From Polaribacter sp. (GTDB lineage: Bacteria; Bacteroidota; Bacteroidia; Flavobacteriales; Flavobacteriaceae): a DNA stretch of 53,215 nt. Positions 35,981 to 45,431 of the stretch are shown here, one piece after another (the first letter of the stretch is position 1; each line of letters opens with the position of its first letter). The DNA is taken from the NCBI GenBank assembly GCA_020740485.1, contig DYMN01000012.1:1-53215 (forward strand), read 5' to 3'. Both the position numbers and the translations under genes were made by a program. Below the pieces are notes generated by a model that saw only the letters and a program-made list of their open reading frames with translations, was not told where the DNA came from and did not search any database.

Positions 35981-36052
35981 AATCTCACTTTTAATGATGT
36001 TTTGAAACATATAAATCAATAATAAACCAACAATTGAATTAACATAATATAG

Positions 36053-37300
36053 ATGACTTTAAACTATATTTGGATTGGCTTCTTTTTGATTGCTTTTGTG
36101 GTCGCATTGGTTAAACTGATTTTTTTTGGTGACCTTGAAGTTTTTAAAAATATAGTAGATGCTTTATTCGATCGAGCTAAAACCGGTTTTGAGTTGTCCT
36201 TAGGTTTGGTGGGTGTTATGACCCTCTGGATGGGCATCATGAAAATAGGAGAGAAGGGAGGCGTAATTCAAATTCTCTCGCGTTGGCTGAGTCCGTTTTT
36301 CACCAAATTATTTCCTGAGATACCCAAAAATCATCCCGCTATCGGTTCTATGATGATGAATATGTCTGCCAATGTGCTTGGACTTGACAACGCAGCTACT
36401 CCCTTGGGGCTGAAAGCCATGAAAGAATTGCAAGAAATCAACCCACAACCCGATACTGCAAGTAATGCTCAAATAATGTTTTTGGTGCTCAATGCCTCGA
36501 GTTTGACTTTAATACCCGTAAGTATACTCGCCTTACGTGCTACCGCCGGTTCAGTGAATCCAACCGATATTTTTGTCCCTATTCTAATTGCTACTTTTTT
36601 TTCTACTTTAACGGGATTGGTAGTAACCGCCACCATTCAAAAAATCAATTTAATTAACAAAACCGTACTTTTATATTTAGGGACAGCCACCTTGATGATA
36701 TTGGGATTGATATTTTATATCCAATCGCTACCAATGGAGCAAGTGAGTGTGTTTACCAATTTATTGACTAATATTATTTTATTAGGTGTTATTGTGACGT
36801 TTATAACAGTGGCACTATTTAAAAAAGTAAATGTTTACGACGCATTTATCGAAGGAGCCAAAGGCGGATTTGAGGTGGCTGTAACCATCATTCCCTATCT
36901 AGTAGCTATGTTGGTGGCGATTGGGGTTTTTAATGCTTCCGGCGCTATGGAGTGGTTGATGCAGGGATTGCGCAATTTCTTTGAAATGTTCAATATGGAT
37001 ACCCGATTTGTTGAAGGATTGCCTACAGCGCTTATGAAACCGCTCAGCGGAGGAGGCGCACGTGGCTTGATGGTCGAAAGCTGGGGTGAAGGAGGTAAAT
37101 TGGTAGATAGTTTTGTGGGACATCTCACCTCCATTATCCAAGGGTCAACAGAAACCACTTTTTACGTGATAGCGGTCTATTTTGGGTCAGTCAATATCAA
37201 AAAAACCCGTTATGCAGCCGTTGCCGGATTAATAGCCGATTTAGCAGGTGCAATCGCAGCCATTTGGGTAACTTATCTATTTTTTGGTGGATTGAGTTAG
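36053..37300 (+). CDS. Fused SpmA-SpmB nucleoside recognition domain protein
   Basis: A 415-residue integral membrane protein. The first half matches SpmA (NMSANVLGLDNAATPLGLKA, NASSLTLIPVSILALRA) and the second half matches SpmB (GGFEVAVTIIPYLVAMLVAI, PLSGGGARGLM, IQGSTETTFYVIAVYFGSV). Each half carries a Gate (nucleoside recognition) domain. The two proteins are separate in Bacillus, where they act in spore maturation; the fused form is common in non-sporulating Bacteroidota, where its transport role is unknown. It has eight or more helices. Confidence 0.93.
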   Translation: MTLNYIWIGFFLIAFVVALVKLIFFGDLEVFKNIVDALFDRAKTGFELSLGLVGVMTLWMGIMKIGEKGGVIQILSRWLSPFFTKLFPEIPKNHPAIGSMMMNMSANVLGLDNAATPLGLKAMKELQEINPQPDTASNAQIMFLVLNASSLTLIPVSILALRATAGSVNPTDIFVPILIATFFSTLTGLVVTATIQKINLINKTVLLYLGTATLMILGLIFYIQSLPMEQVSVFTNLLTNIILLGVIVTFITVALFKKVNVYDAFIEGAKGGFEVAVTIIPYLVAMLVAIGVFNASGAMEWLMQGLRNFFEMFNMDTRFVEGLPTALMKPLSGGGARGLMVESWGEGGKLVDSFVGHLTSIIQGSTETTFYVIAVYFGSVNIKKTRYAAVAGLIADLAGAIAAIWVTYLFFGGLS

Positions 37301-37496
37301 TAGATTAGTAGATTAGCATATCGTAGTGAAACGAAGATTCCGTAAAGCGGGATTAGCAAATTAGCAGAATAATCTAAAAACTTATTAACCCATAAATCCC
37401 CCGCTTTACGGGTTCTGATAGACCAGTCAAACCAAAGGTGTGGCATCGGAATCACTACGTTCAGCCCAATAATCAATAACCAAATTAACCAAACCC
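37301..37496. repeat. Intergenic palindromic repeats
   Basis: TAGTAGATTAGTAGATTAGCA repeats, then CGTAAAGCGGGATT near 37345 and CCCCGCTTTACGGG near 37397 as an inverted pair, followed by ATCGGAATCACTACGTTCAGC, which recurs near 43065 and 49310. Confidence 0.65.
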
Positions 37497-38057
37497 ATGA
37501 ACCGCTGCAAATGGCTTAATCAAGACCCTATCTACATTCAATACCACGATGAAGAGTGGGGCGTTCCCGTTTATGATGATTACAAACTCTTTGAATTTCT
37601 GATTTTGGAAACCTTCCAAGCAGGATTGAGTTGGTTTACGATACTAAAAAAAAGAGAAAACTTTCGCAAAGCCTTCGCCGAATTTGATTATGACCAAGTA
37701 GCCCTTTTTGATGAAAATAAAGTGCAAATTTTATTGCAAGACACCGGAATTATCCGTAATCAGTTGAAGGTTAGAGGAGCTATTGCTAATGCCGTCGCAT
37801 TTCAAAAAGTGCGAAAAGAATTTGGCTCTTTTTCCGAGTATATTTGGAATTTTGTAGATGGAAAACCCATCATCAACCATTGGAAAGATATTAAAGAAGT
37901 TCCTGCCACCACTCCTTTATCCGACTTAATTTCAAAAGACCTAAAAAAACGCGGTTTTAAGTTTACAGGAAGTACAGTGATCTATGCACACATGCAAGCC
38001 ACAGGAATGGTGAATGACCACACGATGGATTGTTTTTTGAATAAAGTCAAAATTTAA
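37497..38057 (+). CDS. tag: DNA-3-methyladenine glycosylase I
   Basis: A 186-residue Tag, which removes 3-methyladenine from alkylated DNA. It starts with the signature NRCKWLNQDP (C4) and YHDEEWGVPVYDD (H17), and ends with GMVNDHTMDCF, supplying the remaining zinc ligands. The helix-hairpin-helix core (QAGLSWFTILKKRENFRKAF) is present. Full length. Confidence 0.95.
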   Translation: MNRCKWLNQDPIYIQYHDEEWGVPVYDDYKLFEFLILETFQAGLSWFTILKKRENFRKAFAEFDYDQVALFDENKVQILLQDTGIIRNQLKVRGAIANAVAFQKVRKEFGSFSEYIWNFVDGKPIINHWKDIKEVPATTPLSDLISKDLKKRGFKFTGSTVIYAHMQATGMVNDHTMDCFLNKVKI

Positions 38058-38272
38058 AAAGTTGAGCAATAGCAATTCCGATAATAAGTAGAACCAGTTA
38101 GTGTTTAATTCAATTTAATTTTGCGTAAGCAAAAAACCTAAGGTGATCTTATGTATCTTAAGTGGTAAAAAAATTTGCGTAAATCTGTTTAATTCTTGTT
38201 ATCTGTGTTCCATCCCTCGCCACCTTAGCAAATATTATTGATTGTGCGAAGAAGAAAGAGTAATTTTATTGA

Positions 38273-38310
38273 TAAAAAAACCCTTTAGCCATAAAGACTA
38301 AAGGTTTTAT
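38273..38310 (-). terminator. Terminator of the barrel gene
   Basis: On the minus strand CCTTTAG (38298-38304 region), loop, CTAAAGGG (38281-38288) followed by seven T. It lies just after the stop at 38333. Confidence 0.8.
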
Positions 38311-38332
38311 ATTGTTAGTATTAGGTTGAGAT

Positions 38333-38842
38333 TTACAATTTGATAGTAATACCCAATTTTCCTCCTGTAACAACACTTCCACCATTTAATTCTAAATTCA
38401 CTCCCATTTTGTCAGAAAAATAGTATCTCGCACCGATTTGTCCGCCAAATGATAATCCTCCAGCATAGCCACCGTTATACGTACTATCATAATCTGTTTT
38501 AACATTTACAATGTAATAACCCAATGTTGCTCCCGCATACACATCCCATGGCTCTGGAATACTTAATAGCTCGTTGGCATGATAGTTGGCAAATGCCCCA
38601 ACTCCAATTACAGAATATTTATAATTGTAATCGACATGATTTTCGGAAAAGCTTCTGTAGGAACCTTCAACTCCTCCTGAAATAACATCAGAAAATCCGT
38701 ATTCATAGTTAGCATACACCGGAATACCCCAGCCTGAAAGTCCTACTCCTAAATTAACTTGCGAATCACCTTTGGTAATAACTTGGGCATTTAAAATAAA
38801 ACCCATTGATAAAAAAAAGAAGAATAAAATTGATTTTTTCAT
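38333..38842 (-). CDS. Small outer-membrane beta-barrel protein
   Basis: A 169-residue protein with a signal peptide (MKKSILFFFFLSMGFILNAQ) and about eight amphipathic strands, for example NLGVGLSGWGIPVYANYEYG, ending in LGITIKL. The size and pattern fit an eight-strand barrel of the outer-membrane protein family. Function unknown. A strong terminator follows; the upstream 137 bases are AT-rich without an obvious promoter. Confidence 0.8.
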   Translation of the reverse strand: MKKSILFFFFLSMGFILNAQVITKGDSQVNLGVGLSGWGIPVYANYEYGFSDVISGGVEGSYRSFSENHVDYNYKYSVIGVGAFANYHANELLSIPEPWDVYAGATLGYYIVNVKTDYDSTYNGGYAGGLSFGGQIGARYYFSDKMGVNLELNGGSVVTGGKLGITIKL

Positions 38843-38979
38843 GTTAAATTAAATAATATTAAAGTTAATAAAAAAAATTGAATGTTGATTTCCTTGCATT
38901 CGAAGACAAAGAAACGAAATTTTTGATTATATCCTACAAAAGTGAATGTAGAATATTTGCTACTTTTTAGCTTATCTTT

Positions 38980-40182
38980 TTAATCTAAATAACCTATTAT
39001 CTCATCCGCAATAGATAAACACGCCGTGGCAGCCGGCGATGGTGCGTTGAGCACGTGAATGTTATTTCCCTTGACTACTATTTTAAAATCATCCACCATA
39101 GCGCCGTTTTTATCAATAGCTTGCGCTCTGATGCCTGATTTAGAAATGATTAAATCATCCATTTCGAGTTGGGGCATTAATTTTTGTAATTCGCGCACAA
39201 AGAGTTTCTTGGAAAAAGCCCGCTTGTACTCATCAATTCCTTTGCGCCAAAATTTGAAGAATAATTTCCAAGTCCCACTATAAGTCAAGGCTTCAAAGGT
39301 GTCTTTGAAATTAAATGCCGTTTTAGAATATTTTTCTCTTGCAAAAGTAAACACGGCATTGGGTCCGCATTCCACTGTACCGTTGATCATTTTGGTAAAA
39401 TGAACACCCAAAAACGGAAAATTAGGGTCGGGAACGGGATACACTAACGTTTTGATTTTGTGTTGTTGCTCGGGTTTAAACTCATAATAATCTCCTCGAA
39501 AACCTACGATTTTCAAATCTTCATGCGCATGGTCTTTTTCAGCATTGCGGTCGCTTTGTAAACCGGCGCAGAGAATCACTTTATCGGTGGTAAAAACACC
39601 TTGAGAAGTAGTAATCTCTTGCTTTCCTTCTTTTGTGTGACTCGATAAATACTCACAATTCAAAATCAATCTTGATGCCGGATTAAGCGCGTGTATCAAA
39701 TCAGCCATCTTTTGATTGGCAGCCACATAATCAATAATTCCGGCGCTGGGCACTGTTATTCCTTTTACACCCACAATATAAGGTTCAACGGCTTTTATCT
39801 CCTCCGCATCGATGTATCGAATGCCCGATGTTTGATTTTCAATACCGCGATTGTAGATATTTTCTAAAGCGGGAATTTCAGCTTTGGTAGTAGCTACAAT
39901 TATTTTGCCGCATACTTCATACGGAATGTTATATTTCTGAGCGAAATCCAACAATTGTTCACGTCCGATACGACAATTTTCAGCTTTATAAGAACCGGGT
40001 TTGTAGTAGATTCCCGAATGAATCACACCCGAATTTCTTCCGGTTTGATGCTTCCCGATACGGTCTTCTTTTTCTAACAGGGCAATACTTTTTTCGGGAA
40101 ACTTCAATTGTAGTTTATAAGCCGTAGCGGCTCCCACAATGCCGGCACCCACCACGATGTAGTCAAAAGAATTAACTGACAT
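38980..40182 (-). CDS. lhgO: L-2-hydroxyglutarate oxidase
   Basis: A 400-residue FAD-dependent oxidoreductase of the LhgO type, oxidising L-2-hydroxyglutarate to 2-oxoglutarate. The dinucleotide-binding GAGIVGAATAYKL is at the N-terminus, then the signature HQTGRNSGVIHSGIYYKPGS and LGVHFTKMINGTVECGPNA. The C-terminus (IRAQAIDKNGAMVDDF, then NAPSPAATACLSIADEI) is complete. It overlaps the 3' end of the UMF1-type transporter gene by 11 bases, so the two are co-transcribed. Confidence 0.93.
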   Translation of the reverse strand: MSVNSFDYIVVGAGIVGAATAYKLQLKFPEKSIALLEKEDRIGKHQTGRNSGVIHSGIYYKPGSYKAENCRIGREQLLDFAQKYNIPYEVCGKIIVATTKAEIPALENIYNRGIENQTSGIRYIDAEEIKAVEPYIVGVKGITVPSAGIIDYVAANQKMADLIHALNPASRLILNCEYLSSHTKEGKQEITTSQGVFTTDKVILCAGLQSDRNAEKDHAHEDLKIVGFRGDYYEFKPEQQHKIKTLVYPVPDPNFPFLGVHFTKMINGTVECGPNAVFTFAREKYSKTAFNFKDTFEALTYSGTWKLFFKFWRKGIDEYKRAFSKKLFVRELQKLMPQLEMDDLIISKSGIRAQAIDKNGAMVDDFKIVVKGNNIHVLNAPSPAATACLSIADEIIGYLD

Positions 40183-41503
40183 ATTTTGTTTTTTTCATGA
40201 ATAATAAGGCGATAAATCCGGCTAAGAAAAACAACATCAACACCAAAACCGAAGTGCGCATGGAGCCGGTTTGACTGACTAAAAATCCGAAAGAGGCTGT
40301 ACCTAACACAATAGCTAATTTTTCAGTAACGTCAAAGAAACTGAAATAGGTAGCAGTGTCCACCGTGTCTTCAGGGATGAGTTTAGCATAAGTACTTCGA
40401 GCTAAGGTTTGGGTGGCGCCCAATACCAAACCGAGAAATCCGCCTAAAGTATAGAAATACAAATTGACATTGGGATGTTCGCCCGGCAATAAATAGGCAG
40501 AAAAACTCACTAATACCCATATTATTAAGGTAATTTTTAAAGTGAAAATATTGCCGTATTTTTCTGAAATTCTGGAAAATACAAAGGCACCTATTATGGC
40601 TACCAATTGAACTAATAATATAGTGATGATCAAATTGGAAGTAGGTAAATGCAACTCCTCATCGCCAAATTTACCGGCTAATACGATGATGGTTTGAACT
40701 CCGGCACTAAACAGGAAAAAGGAAATTAGAAATAGCTTTAAGGCTTCTTGGTTTTTTAATTGCCGCAACACCTCTCTCAATTCTCTATAGCCTTTGAAAA
40801 TAAAATTTCCTTTCGGCTTGCGATGGTGTACATTGAGCGGTAAATGATAAAGGGTATATTGTGCAAAAAGAATCCACCACAATCCGACAATGACAAATCC
40901 TAATCTAAAAACAATGCTCGGAGCAGTTTCACCTTCAGCCAGTGCATGGTCTGTAAATCCGTACCATTCCGGATGCATGATCATAGTGAGTATAAAAAGC
41001 AGAAGAAATACCGATCCCGAATAACCAAACATAAATCCTTTGGCACTCACACGGTCTTGATCTTTCGGGTATGCTACTTCAACTAAAAAAGCGTTGTAAA
41101 AAACAATACTTCCCCAAAAACCGATGCTTGCCAGTATCGCAAATAAAATTCCTATCCACAAGGTTTCTTTGCTTTCAAAAAAATAGAGGCCCATTACAGA
41201 TAGCGAACCTAAATAGAGAAAGAATTGTAAAAAGCGCTTTTTGTTTCCCATATAATCCGAAATACTCGAAAGAATGGGGGAGAGAGAGGCTACCATCAAA
41301 AAAGAAAAAGAAAGCACATAAGTGTAAAGCACTGTGTTAGTCCACTCTGTGTTGAGAAAATGGACTTTTGCCCCTGCACCACCGGTCACACCGCCATAAT
41401 AGAGCGGAAAAACGGCAGTAGTGATTACTAAGGGATATACGGAATTTGCCCAGTCATAAAAAGCCCAAGCGTTGATGAGTTTTTTGTCGCCTTTTTGATA
41501 CAT
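40172..41503 (-). CDS. UMF1/Atg22-type MFS transporter
   Basis: A 443-residue transporter with about twelve helices. The N-terminal NAWAFYDWANSVYPLVI is characteristic of the UMF1 group related to yeast Atg22. Substrates of bacterial members are not well known; vacuolar Atg22 exports amino acids. It is translationally coupled to lhgO, so transport of a dicarboxylate or amino acid is possible (inference). A -7 element sits only 6-13 bases before the start codon. Confidence 0.88.
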   Translation of the reverse strand: MYQKGDKKLINAWAFYDWANSVYPLVITTAVFPLYYGGVTGGAGAKVHFLNTEWTNTVLYTYVLSFSFLMVASLSPILSSISDYMGNKKRFLQFFLYLGSLSVMGLYFFESKETLWIGILFAILASIGFWGSIVFYNAFLVEVAYPKDQDRVSAKGFMFGYSGSVFLLLFILTMIMHPEWYGFTDHALAEGETAPSIVFRLGFVIVGLWWILFAQYTLYHLPLNVHHRKPKGNFIFKGYRELREVLRQLKNQEALKLFLISFFLFSAGVQTIIVLAGKFGDEELHLPTSNLIITILLVQLVAIIGAFVFSRISEKYGNIFTLKITLIIWVLVSFSAYLLPGEHPNVNLYFYTLGGFLGLVLGATQTLARSTYAKLIPEDTVDTATYFSFFDVTEKLAIVLGTASFGFLVSQTGSMRTSVLVLMLFFLAGFIALLFMKKTKYVS

Positions 41504-41508
41504 AGGAG

Positions 41509-41516
41509 CAAAGATA
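41509..41516 (-). promoter_or_regulatory. -7 element immediately before the transporter gene
   Basis: TATCTTTG on the minus strand, ending 6 bases from the start codon at 41501-41503. Transcription would begin at or within a base or two of the ATG, giving a leaderless mRNA. Confidence 0.5.
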
Positions 41517-41556
41517 AAATATTTTTCGCTATTTTTGGGCGAGATTATTTAAATAT

Positions 41557-42669
41557 ATGCAAACCAACAATAGATTTTTAGCCCTCGATATTTTCAGAGG
41601 AATGACCATTGCCTTAATGATTATTGTAAATACGCCGGGTAATTGGGGTTCAACTTATGCCCCTTTACTTCATGCAGATTGGAATGGCTTTACACCTACC
41701 GATTTGGTTTTTCCTTCCTTTATGTTTGCAGTAGGAAATGCCATGAGTTTTGTTATGCTCAAATGGAGTAAAATGGCCCAAAGTCAAGTGTTTTTTAAAA
41801 TATTGAAGCGAGCTTTTATCATTTTTATCATTGGGTTTTTAGGATACTGGTTTCCATTCTTCTATTTAGATGAGAATCGAGAATTTGTTTGGAAATCATT
41901 TGAAGCTACACGTGTCTTTGGCGTTTTACAACGCATTGGTATTGCCTATGGCATTTCCGGATTTGTTATTTATTTTCTGAAACCTAAACAAATAGTGTAT
42001 CTCAGTATTGCCATTCTTTTGAGTTACGCATTGATTTTAGGTTTTTATGGAAATTGGGATATGGCAAACAATCCGGTTCGCAACCTCGATTTATGGTTAG
42101 TTGGCGAACGTCATATGTATGTGGATAACGGAATCAAATTTGATCCCGAAGGATTATTGAGCACTTTACCATCAATTGTAAATATTTTGGCGGGTTTTCT
42201 ATCGGGAAAATATATTCAAATACATGTGAAAAATTCTTTTGAAGGGTTAGCCAAAATGATGTTGGTAGGGTTTGCGCTGCTGGTTATTGCTTTTATGTGG
42301 AATTATCAAATACCAATCAACAAAAAAATATGGACAAGTTCTTATGTGTTGCTTACAGTGGGATTGGATTTATTGATATTGGGTGCTATTATTTATTATT
42401 ATGACTTTAGTAAAAAAACCACAGGTAGTTTTTTCTTTCAAGTTTTAGGTAAAAATCCATTGGCAATATACGTTTTATCAGAGTTATTGGTCGTAGTACT
42501 TTATATGATTCAAATAAATAATAAATCTTTATATGCTTGGATCTATGAAAATATATTCAGTAATATAGGCGCCTATTTGGGTTCGTTTTTATTTGCCGTA
42601 TCCTATATGCTATTGTGTTGGTCAGTAGGTTATTGGATGGATAGACGAAAGATATACGTTAGAATATGA
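41557..42669 (+). CDS. HGSNAT/DUF5009-like membrane acyltransferase
   Basis: A 370-residue membrane protein with ten or more helices. The opening RFLALDIFRGMTIALMI and HADWNGFTPTDLVFPSFMF define the family that includes human heparan-alpha-glucosaminide N-acetyltransferase and bacterial NagX-like proteins. The His in the first periplasmic loop (LLHADWNG) corresponds to the acetyl-carrying His in the human enzyme. It probably acetylates an amino sugar at the membrane; the substrate is unknown. The nearest gene is divergent, 53 bases away. Confidence 0.88.
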   Translation: MQTNNRFLALDIFRGMTIALMIIVNTPGNWGSTYAPLLHADWNGFTPTDLVFPSFMFAVGNAMSFVMLKWSKMAQSQVFFKILKRAFIIFIIGFLGYWFPFFYLDENREFVWKSFEATRVFGVLQRIGIAYGISGFVIYFLKPKQIVYLSIAILLSYALILGFYGNWDMANNPVRNLDLWLVGERHMYVDNGIKFDPEGLLSTLPSIVNILAGFLSGKYIQIHVKNSFEGLAKMMLVGFALLVIAFMWNYQIPINKKIWTSSYVLLTVGLDLLILGAIIYYYDFSKKTTGSFFFQVLGKNPLAIYVLSELLVVVLYMIQINNKSLYAWIYENIFSNIGAYLGSFLFAVSYMLLCWSVGYWMDRRKIYVRI

Positions 42670-42726
42670 AATTTCATTTAGCAAAAAATATTTACAAGAA
42701 TAGAAATTCTAATTGTATTTAAAAAA

Positions 42727-42957
42727 ATGGGAATATTCGATTTTGTTATCACAAGCATCGGAGCTTTTTTTTATTGGATGCTTTCGGGATTTAAAGGTGC
42801 TTTTAATGACTACATGACCGGACCTGATAAATACACTTGGAAAAGTACAAGAAACTTAATAACAGGATTTCTTATATTTTTATTAATAGCTAATTATGTT
42901 TTGAAAGCTTTTTCAATTGATTTATGGGGTTTTTATAAAAGAGGAAGATATTATTAG
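42727..42957 (+). CDS. Small membrane protein
   Basis: A 76-residue protein with two hydrophobic segments (VITSIGAFFYWMLSGF and LITGFLIFLLIANYVL). It lies 57 bases after the acyltransferase gene on the same strand. I do not recognise a family. Composition and spacing look like those of a real gene, but confidence is moderate. Confidence 0.55.
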   Translation: MGIFDFVITSIGAFFYWMLSGFKGAFNDYMTGPDKYTWKSTRNLITGFLIFLLIANYVLKAFSIDLWGFYKRGRYY

Positions 42958-43006
42958 TAAACCTCAAAAAAATTTAAGTTACACTTTTTTCAACTCTCGC
43001 CCACGC

Positions 43007-43075
43007 CAATTTGAAAATCACGACGTGGCGTGAGCGTGATTTTCAAATTGCGGGTTCCGATAGCTATCGGAATCA
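43007..43075. repeat. Perfect 16-base inverted repeat plus CCGATAGCTATCGG
   Basis: CAATTTGAAAATCACG (43007-43022) pairs with CGTGATTTTCAAATTG (43035-43050). A second palindrome, TTCCGATAGCTATCGGAA, follows. The same modules recur at 49157-49280. Between this and prfB, GAGCGCAGTCGAAGCGT occurs twice (43098-43146). Confidence 0.85.
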
Positions 43076-43150
43076 CTATCGCTCAACTTATACCTTTAGG
43101 TCGCAGAGCGCAGTCGAAGCGTCGGTCGCTGAGCGCAGTCGAAGCGTATT

Positions 43151-44230
43151 CTATTCCATCATCAAATACGCCTTGATAAATGCATCTAAATCGCCGTTCA
43201 TCACTGCATCTACATCGCTGGTTTCATAATTAGTTCGCACGTCTTTAACCAATTTGTAGGGTTGCATTACGTAATTGCGGATTTGCGAGCCCCATTCAAT
43301 TTTCTTTTTTCCGGCTTCTATTTCGTCGCGTTTAGCCATTTTCTTTTGTAATTCTATTTCATACAACTGCGATTTTAACAACTGCATGGCTTTTTCTCTG
43401 TTGTCTAATTGTGAACGAGTTTCTGAATTGGTAATGCGGATTCCGGTAGGTAAGTGGGTCAATAAAACTTTGGTTTCCACCTTGTTCACATTCTGACCGC
43501 CGGCACCACTACTTCGGGCAAAATCCCAAGTGATGTCTGCCGGATTGATTTCGATGTTGATAGATTCATCTGCCAACGGATACACATAGACTGAAGCAAA
43601 ACTCGTATGACGTTTGGCGTTAGAATCAAACGGAGAAATGCGCACCAAACGATGCACCCCGTTTTCTCCTTTGAGATAGCCAAATGCATATTCGCCGTCT
43701 ATTTCTATGGTTACCGTTTTGATACCGGCAACATCACCGGCTTGGTTGTTGAGTTCGCGCACCTTAAACCCTTGACGACTGCAATACATCAAATACATTC
43801 TATAGAGCATTTCTGCCCAATCGTTACTTTCGGTTCCGCCGGCGCCTGCGGTGATTTGCAACACCGCACTCATATCGTCGCCTTCTTCCGAGAGCATATT
43901 GCGAAACTCTATAGCTTCTAATTTTTCTAATGTCAATTGGTATTGTGCCTCAACTTCCGTTTCAGTAGCCATTTCTTCTTTAAAGAAATCGAATAAAACC
44001 GATAAATCTTCATTGGCACTCAGAACGGCTTCATAATCGGTAACCCATTTTTTCTTGCTGCGCAATACCTTCATGTGGGCTTCGGCAGCTTTAGAGTCAT
44101 TCCAAAAATCAGGAGCTAAAGAAACCTCTTCTTCATTGGTCACTTCTATGCGTTTTTGCTCAATATTCAAATAATCGTAGAGTTTATCTACGCGCTCTGT
44201 AAGGTCTTTGAGTTGGTCTATCGTAATCAT
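43151..44230 (-). CDS. prfB: Peptide chain release factor 2
   Basis: A 359-residue RF2, recognising UAA and UGA. The stop-codon motif SPF is in VRISPFDSNAKR, and the GGQ motif is at 244-246 in SSGAGGQNVNKVETKV. The reading frame is continuous through the N-terminus (DLTERVDKLYDYLNIEQKR), so the programmed +1 frameshift used by many bacteria is absent. Full length and intact. Confidence 0.96.
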   Translation of the reverse strand: MITIDQLKDLTERVDKLYDYLNIEQKRIEVTNEEEVSLAPDFWNDSKAAEAHMKVLRSKKKWVTDYEAVLSANEDLSVLFDFFKEEMATETEVEAQYQLTLEKLEAIEFRNMLSEEGDDMSAVLQITAGAGGTESNDWAEMLYRMYLMYCSRQGFKVRELNNQAGDVAGIKTVTIEIDGEYAFGYLKGENGVHRLVRISPFDSNAKRHTSFASVYVYPLADESINIEINPADITWDFARSSGAGGQNVNKVETKVLLTHLPTGIRITNSETRSQLDNREKAMQLLKSQLYEIELQKKMAKRDEIEAGKKKIEWGSQIRNYVMQPYKLVKDVRTNYETSDVDAVMNGDLDAFIKAYLMME

Positions 44231-44828
44231 GGGGCAAATATAAGAAGTTAGATGTTAGAAGGCAAAAGTAAATCGAGGTCTCGATACGATTTTTTCGTTC
44301 CTCAAAAATCACTCGACCTGACCTCGATATAATTTGAGTTCGTTCCTCACTCAAATCACTCGGTCTGACGGGGTAAGAATGCTCCGTCAGTTCGAGTAGT
44401 TCCGATGAGGCAAGAATCGGGACGTATCGAGGTCTCGATATGATTTTCTCGTACCTCGAAAATCACTCGACCTGACGTGGTAAGTACGCACCGTCAGTTC
44501 GAGTAGTTCCGATGAGGCACGAAGTCGGGACGTATCGAGAACAATGGAGGATAAAACTTGGAATTCATTTTTTCTTAATAACAGCGAAGGTTTCAAAACT
44601 TTTGGAGTTTGGGGGTTTGCGAAACATTATCAAGAATTTTGTCGAAGGATCAGATGAGTTTTCCCTTTAACTTTGAAAAAGTTATTAGACAAAGATAAGA
44701 ATTAAATTTTAGAGAACAGATGTTGTAAAAAAACAAAGAACAGCGTTTCTCCCGATAGACCCGCCACGCAAGGCGTGGTATCGGGATCGCTCAACGTCCG
44801 ACAAACAATAAATAAAGAACAACAAACA
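44231..44828. other. Repeat-filled gap between prfB and the RES gene
   Basis: About 600 bases without a gene. CGAGGTCTCGATAyGATTTT blocks at 44274 and 44428, and CCGTCAGTTCGAGTAGTTCC blocks at 44383 and 44491, form a large imperfect tandem repeat (44274-44542). Further right, CCGATAGACCCGCCACGC...GCGTGGTATCGG (near 44755-44786) is another palindrome. Confidence 0.7.
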
Positions 44829-45281
44829 CTACCTCAAAAACAAGCGTTCATCAAAACCAAATTTTTCTACTTTTTTTACTTTTACTTGTTTGAAATCAGG
44901 GTGTTTGGGGTTGATAAGAAAGTTGTATTCTCCCTTCACGGTGGCGGAAGGTACTTTTAGGGCTAAGAATTTATTGTTTTTTATAAATTGGTCACCCAAC
45001 TGCTGTGTAGCATCGTTGTGGGGAATAGTTTGCCAATTTTTGGGAAGTTTTTTTAGTTCGGAATAGCAGTTATCTGGAATTTCAATATGAATCAAACAAT
45101 AGTCTCTGGGTAAAATACCTAACGGAATATGTACCGCAATTTCTGTAACACACAGCGCAATGTTTTGAGTAGTATATAGCATGGCAGTGCCTTTGCTGTT
45201 CCACCTGCCTCCGGCGATTTCAGCCCCTTTGCCACTCAAATCTTTGGTGTATATTTCTTTTGATAAGCGGTAAACGAACAT
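44829..45281 (-). CDS. RES-domain toxin
   Basis: A 150-residue RES protein, the toxin of Xre-RES toxin-antitoxin pairs; characterised members degrade NAD+. The R-E-S residues are visible: Arg in MFVYRLS and GGRWNSKGTAML, Glu in VTEIAVHI, and Ser in KVPSATVKGEYN. The length is normal. Its antitoxin lies upstream on the same strand, but 150 bases away instead of the usual few. The protein appears intact and probably active. Confidence 0.92.
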   Translation of the reverse strand: MFVYRLSKEIYTKDLSGKGAEIAGGRWNSKGTAMLYTTQNIALCVTEIAVHIPLGILPRDYCLIHIEIPDNCYSELKKLPKNWQTIPHNDATQQLGDQFIKNNKFLALKVPSATVKGEYNFLINPKHPDFKQVKVKKVEKFGFDERLFLR

Positions 45282-45431
45282 TGGTTAATTTGCTAATTTG
45301 TTAATTTGAAAATGTGCTAATGTGCTAATCTTTACAAATGAGCGCAAAGCGCCATCACGCTCTGCGTGACTTTATAAACTTTATCACTAATACTTTTAAT
45401 TTTTACCTTTCCCTATTTACCTTTTACCTTT
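45282..45431. repeat. Repeat-like insertion between antitoxin and toxin genes
   Basis: The spacer contains TTTGCTAATTTGTTAATTTG repeats, GTGCTAATGTGCTAAT, and the palindrome AGCGCAAAGCGC with CACGCTCTGCGTG. No gene is supported. Confidence 0.6.

Noticed and set aside
43011..43229. 72-codon plus-strand frame
   Set aside because: It is made of palindromic repeats and overlaps the end of prfB.
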